Part shown: piece by piece, positions 23,814 to 25,393 of the stretch
Layout: the number at the start of each line of letters is the position of its first letter
How positions within the stretch are numbered: position 1 is the stretch's first letter
Source of the DNA: VGPI01 sp964482845
GTDB taxonomy: Bacteria; Cloacimonadota; Cloacimonadia; Cloacimonadales; Cloacimonadaceae
Direction of reading: 5' to 3'
Assembly: GCA_964482845.1 (NCBI GenBank)
Contig: CAYZZE010000016.1
Span: forward strand, 1 to 25,393
Length of the DNA stretch: 25,393 nt
Translations under genes and position numbers: made by a program
Notes under the pieces: generated by a model
What the model was told of the DNA's origin: nothing
The model's database searches: none
What the model saw: only the letters and a program-made list of their open reading frames with translations

Positions 23814-24875
23814 TCATTCCAACTCATCGATTCTTTTTAGATAGGCTATCATATCAAAATTTCTTTCCAAACCGGTGGCAACCATACTGCGCACCTTGCC
23901 AAAGATCGGTGTTTCGTGCCATGACCGGTCATACTTACCAAAACACCAGGCGATCGAGGCATAGGAACTCATATCCCGACCGTCAAATTCATACTTGTTG
24001 TTCAGTTACAATGCAGTTTCAATAGCCAAACCATAACCGCAAGTCCATGTCAACAACCGTTTACACCAATACATGCGCATACGGGGATGCATTTTACCGG
24101 TGATCAGCATCTCTTTCTGGGCGGCATTCCAGTGTTTGTCATCCGTCTGGACATGTTCCAATCTGTCAAGCGAAAACAAATGTGTGCGCTTATCTCTATC
24201 ATGCTTTGCCAAACTGATCATAGCCCATTGCTGAATGCTCAATGGTGAATCGTAATGCGGCTCATAGTAACAGAAATTCGCGCTCAATTCCCATCGGACG
24301 ATCAATTCTTCCCCAAAAGCGCCGGCATTCTTTTCCGGCGCAGGATCTTGGGACGGAGCGTGGCGGCGCTGTATTCGCTTTTCTCCGATGCAATGGCAAC
24401 AGGGACGATGATCTCGCTTTCCACTTCATAACAAACGACGCCGTAAATCTTGAGCAAATCGACCGCTGATTGCCGCCATTCCCGTTGATAGCGAAGATAT
24501 CCCTTGTCCAGGATCACGGCAGAGGCATTGGTAAAAGATCGTAATTGATCCCGGTGAGAGCCCTGCTGCCGAAGAGCATCCGTATCCCGGTTTCGGATAA
24601 CTCATTGGCTACTTCCGCCAAGCCCTCGCACATAAATCTGAATTGCCGCTCATTGGCATCAGGGATCGAGGCGGAAGAGATAAATAAAACCCAGAGGGCA
24701 AGATCGTTTCGCAGCGCTTCCGACCAGGCAAGTAGAAAGGCAGGATTGCTGTGGATAGGCTGAGACGCCTGAATCCAGTACAGGACATAACTGCCTTGTC
24801 ATTACTGTCCGGGTTGCGCAAGTCCACCCGAAAATCGTTCATATCCACCTCAGTTCTAATTTTTCGCTCCCGCAT
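23814..24875 (-). pseudogene. phr: Class II deoxyribodipyrimidine photolyase, decayed
   Basis: Pieces of a class II CPD photolyase lie in order in three frames. (a) The N-terminus from 24875 (MNDFRVDLRNPD). (b) A frameshift near 24790 leads into GSYVLYWIQASQPIHSNPAF and IPDANERQFRFMCEGLAEV. (c) A shift near 24550 leads into ASAVILDKGYLRYQREWR and EYSAATLRPKILRR. (d) Near 24310-24330 the frame changes again, joining directly to EELIVRWELSANFCYYEP. About 110 residues of the family's middle part, including FAD-site sequence, seem missing here. (e) After YWNAAQKEMLITGKMHPRMRMYW comes an in-frame TAA (24006-24008), where relatives have Tyr. (f) The end is readable again (YEFDGRDMSSYASIAWCFG). The family repairs UV dimers with light and FAD; this copy cannot be functional. 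Confidence 0.85.
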
Positions 24876-24923
24876 CTCACCGTGCCTCGTTCCAGGGAAA
24901 TTGTCAATTCTTTTCTCTTCTTG

Positions 24924-24983
24924 CTTGATAACCTTAGTATAACCTTAGTATAACCTTACGACCGTAAGGTTATACTAAGGTTA
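24924..24983. repeat. Palindromic hairpin repeat, copy 2 (inverted relative to copy 1)
   Basis: The core arms are AACCTTAGTATAACCTTACG (24941-24960) and its complement (24963-24982), with centre AC. An extra AACCTTAGTAT unit (24930-24940) lies on the left, giving three units left and two right, the mirror image of copy 1. It matches the reverse complement of 15177-15236 at 59 of 60 bases. Similarity continues weakly outward on its right side (GAGTAGGGA here, AAGTAGGGA in the other copy's complement). It lies about 50 bp upstream of the photolyase pseudogene. Confidence 0.9.
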
Positions 24984-25393
24984 CTGAGTAGGGAAGAATA
25001 GAGGCAGATAATCAGCCCGACTAAATCAAAACCTTCCTAAGACCGCTGAATCACGCGGCGCGGTTGACTCTGCAGATTCATGCAAGCTATCTTTCGGACA
25101 AAATCCGATGTCATTGGGACTGCTCTGGATCTTCGGTGTCTCCCTGTCTGAAAGATAGTGGTTTTGTGGAGGTGGTGGGCTTTTGTTCCTGATTATGCAA
25201 CGGTCATATGGAGCCAGGCAAAACAAAGAGTGTCGCTACACAATTCAGGGGGGGGAGGCAAAGCAAAGGATTGTCACTGGTCTATTGCCTGGACTTACTC
25301 CGCTTCCCGTAGGCGGCTTCCCACTGTACGACTGAAGGGGGGGGGGACCCATGCTTGCTTGTTTGTCTGATCTAATCCTGTCCGTTATCGGGA
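24984..25393. other. Gene-free terminal region
   Basis: About 410 bases to the window edge with no convincing gene; short ORFs on both strands lack ribosome binding sites and recognisable sequence. The region contains a long-range inverted repeat (25087-25100 with 25145-25158) and G-runs of 8 (25248-25255) and 10 (25337-25346). It also has a near-repeated pair CGCTTCCC/GGCTTCCC around 25301-25322. It could be dispersed intergenic repeat sequence, or low-quality sequence at the long G-runs. Confidence 0.5.
25087..25158. repeat. Inverted repeat with 14-bp arms
   Basis: CTATCTTTCGGACA (25087-25100) pairs with TGTCTGAAAGATAG (25145-25158) at 13 of 14 positions across a 44-nt spacer. It could form a long stem-loop in RNA or be a small mobile-element remnant. 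No coding sequence or terminator T-run accompanies it. Confidence 0.6.

Noticed and set aside
24006..24008. Readthrough or recoding at the in-frame stop in the photolyase
   Set aside because: The codon is TAA, not TAG or TGA, so pyrrolysine or selenocysteine insertion does not apply, and other lesions already destroy the frame.
24242..24763. Plus-strand ORFs opposite the photolyase remnant
   Set aside because: They mirror the photolyase coding frames and have no domain or ribosome binding site of their own.

Overview
The window looks like chromosomal DNA of a Gram-negative bacterium of the FCB group, most likely Candidatus Cloacimonadota. This is inferred from three things: the type IX secretion-like C-terminal sorting domain on the 644-residue secreted protein, the style of the housekeeping proteins, and the moderate GC content. 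No rRNA or tRNA is present to confirm it.

Layout. (1) Positions 22-2581, minus strand: a two-gene unit of an AAA+ ATPase broken by two frameshifts and an unrecognised 207-residue partner. (2) 2617-3238: a gene-free divergent region with an imperfect direct repeat, a weak promoter candidate and a hairpin just before rimP. (3) 3239-15154, plus strand: a tightly packed, mostly overlapping transcription and translation operon, rimP-nusA-ylxR-ylxQ-infB-rbfA-nrnA-truB-ribF. It runs on into a secreted sorting-domain protein, a YhaM-type exoribonuclease and a WalJ/YycJ-type metallo-beta-lactamase-fold protein. (4) 15177-15236: a hairpin repeat. (5) 15403-18290, plus strand: asparagine synthetase (asnB) and a LEA14/WHy-type lipoprotein. 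(6) 18331-24875, minus strand: a decayed class II DNA photolyase, a BvgS-like hybrid histidine kinase, a second kinase-like protein with a partly deleted sensor domain and no phospho-acceptor histidine, and an SH3-M48 metalloprotease. (7) 24924-24983: a second hairpin repeat, an almost exact inverted copy of the first. The remaining ~400 bases have no gene I can support.

How the genes work together. The main operon couples ribosome maturation (RimP, RbfA), transcription elongation and antitermination (NusA), initiation (IF2), tRNA modification (TruB), FAD synthesis (RibF) and RNA turnover (NrnA, YhaM). The minus-strand cluster looks like a signalling unit, with two periplasmic-binding-protein-type sensor kinases joined by an ATGA overlap to an envelope protease.

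The most unusual points are the pseudokinase beside an intact paralogue, the inverted 60-bp hairpin repeats bracketing a 9.7-kb segment, the photolyase pseudogene, the 44-residue acidic tail on RbfA, and the altered KH1 GxxG loop in NusA. I did not find a clearly new multi-gene system. The best candidates are the kinase/pseudokinase/protease cluster and the ATPase plus 207-residue protein pair.
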